The notes beneath the pieces were generated by a model that was not told the DNA's origin, did no database searches, and was given only the letters and a program-made list of their open reading frames with translations. 64,000 nt of DNA from Thiomicrorhabdus sp965603495 (GTDB lineage: Bacteria; Pseudomonadota; Gammaproteobacteria; Thiomicrospirales; Thiomicrospiraceae), in assembly GCA_965603495.1 (NCBI GenBank), contig CBFDDF010000006.1, positions 62,001-126,000 on the forward strand, read 5' to 3'. Made by a program: the position numbers and the translations under genes. Below, piece after piece: positions 63,098 to 64,000 of this stretch (position 1 is the first letter of the stretch; each line of letters opens with the position of its first letter).

Positions 63098-63856
63098 TTA
63101 AGTGCGTTCGAAAATCAAATCCCAAACACCATGGCCTAAACGGTGGCCACGTTGCTCAAATTTTGTCAGAGGACGATAATCAGGGCGAGGTGTATAGGCC
63201 TGTTCGCCGGCGGTATTGCGGTAGTTAGGCGCTTCACTCATAACTTCCATCATCTGCTCAGCATAATGTTCCCAATCGGTTGCCATATGGAAATGTCCAC
63301 CTGGCTTCAGATGGCTGGCAACGGTTTGTGCAAATTCAGCTTGTAGAATACGACGTTTATTGTGGCGTTTTTTATGCCAAGGATCAGGGAAAAAAAGATA
63401 GAGGCCTGCTAAGCTGGCTTTAGGAATGCAGCGCGCCAAGACTTCAATGGCGTCATCATTGTACACTCGAACGTTCGTCAGTCCCTTCTCTCCAATCAGT
63501 TTTAACAAAGCCCCAATCCCCGGGCGATGAACTTCAATCCCAATGTAGTTTTTATCTGGATTAGCTTCTGCCATCGCTACGAGGCTTGTACCCATGCCAA
63601 AACCGATTTCAATAATCGTCGGTGCATCACGACCAAATATTTCCTTAAAATCGATAAGTTGATCTTGTAACTCTAAACCAAACGTTGGCCATAGGCTGTC
63701 GATGGCGTTCTGTTGTGCTTGGGATAACCGACCTTGGCGCAGCGCGAAACTTCTAATTCTAAAATCTTTAGGCGCTTGCACATTACTTGGGGTTTCATTT
63801 TTATCGGTTGGCTCGGAAGCCTCGATTTCGGGTCTGTCTGAAGGTGTTTGAGTCAT
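63098..63856 (-). CDS. trmB: tRNA (guanine-N7)-methyltransferase
   Basis: The start at 63856 (MTQTPSDRPEIEA) avoids a 19-residue extension that reads through the mutY promoter region; neither start has a good ribosome site. 252 residues with the SAM pocket IIEIGFGMGTSLVAMA, IGIEVHRPGIG, YLFFPDPWHKKRHNKRR and TPRPDYRPLTKFEQRGHRLGHGVWDL, all diagnostic of TrmB. It makes m7G46 in tRNA. Confidence 0.93.
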   Translation of the reverse strand: MTQTPSDRPEIEASEPTDKNETPSNVQAPKDFRIRSFALRQGRLSQAQQNAIDSLWPTFGLELQDQLIDFKEIFGRDAPTIIEIGFGMGTSLVAMAEANPDKNYIGIEVHRPGIGALLKLIGEKGLTNVRVYNDDAIEVLARCIPKASLAGLYLFFPDPWHKKRHNKRRILQAEFAQTVASHLKPGGHFHMATDWEHYAEQMMEVMSEAPNYRNTAGEQAYTPRPDYRPLTKFEQRGHRLGHGVWDLIFERT

Positions 63857-63943
63857 AGTAACATCTGGATAAGTTGCGTTAAAAAAGAATCGGTATAGTA
63901 TACCGTAATTCAAACTTAATGAACGTTACAAAAAAACGACTCT

Positions 63944-64000
63944 ATGGCTTCAAATTCATCTACATTTTCGGCTCAATTACTGGCTTGGTTCGATCACTAT
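63944..64000 (+). CDS. mutY: Start of A/G-specific adenine glycosylase, cut by the window edge
   Basis: ATG 63944 opens MASNSSTFSAQLLAWFDHY and runs off the window. F-S-A-Q-L/V-L-x-W-F/Y-D-x-Y is the typical MutY N-terminus. Only 19 residues are visible. It is divergent from trmB, a common arrangement near mutY. Confidence 0.65.
   Translation, partial: MASNSSTFSAQLLAWFDHY

Overview
The window looks like a chromosomal segment of a gammaproteobacterial sulfur oxidiser of the Thiomicrospira/Thiomicrorhabdus/Hydrogenovibrio type (Piscirickettsiaceae). This is an inference from moderate GC, a standalone soxY-soxZ pair, a complete nitrate assimilation locus and the overall gene style; no rRNA or other marker is present to prove it. 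No rRNA, tRNA or CRISPR array was seen.

Layout. 0-3.5 kb: the end of a small protein gene, a decayed IS1595-type transposase with one terminal repeat, then two related exported proteins on the minus strand, one with a PEP-CTERM tail and one with a 16-residue tandem-repeat tail. 3.5-6.5 kb: a RIO1-type kinase and an acetolactate synthase-like enzyme. 6.9-14.9 kb: one 2643-residue type I secreted adhesin with an N-terminal retention module and C-terminal RTX repeats. 15-25.9 kb: nitrate assimilation, comprising a PP2C-kinase fusion protein, a NarK transporter, a flavoprotein, NirB, NirD, the molybdenum nitrate reductase and a small membrane protein. A sigma54-like promoter lies in the divergent control region. 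26-35.3 kb: an accessory stretch with an alarmone-synthetase-like gene, direct repeats, a cation efflux pump, small exported and hypothetical genes, a GNAT, an AhpD-like protein, a MscS channel paired with a haem-binding sensor, and SoxYZ. 35.4-39.9 kb: cysG (siroheme for NirB), a diguanylate cyclase, a TrpD2-like protein and mobA (cofactor for the nitrate reductase). 39.9-48 kb: a two-component system followed by a heavy-metal RND efflux operon ending in a DUF3240 gene. 48.4-64 kb: mostly housekeeping genes (desaturase, adk, fructosamine kinase, PBP1A, rdgB, beta-CASP nuclease, hemW, GGDEF/EAL, asmA-like, trmB, start of mutY), with a frameshifted yicC among them.

The most striking feature is the palindrome CCAGGCCTGG. 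By eye I count 14 exact copies, all between 25.2 and 62.1 kb, plus three one-mismatch copies (one at 15.5 kb). Chance expectation for the whole window is far below one. Eight exact copies are intergenic, several forming the heart of very long perfect hairpins with terminator features, and six lie inside genes. The flanks differ from copy to copy, yet in several copies they remain self-complementary. Other points worth a second look are the haem-sensor/MscS pair, two paralogous exported TraB-like proteins that share an upstream block, the orphan alarmone synthetase beside a repeat cluster, the broken yicC and a GGDEF protein with a degenerate EAL domain.
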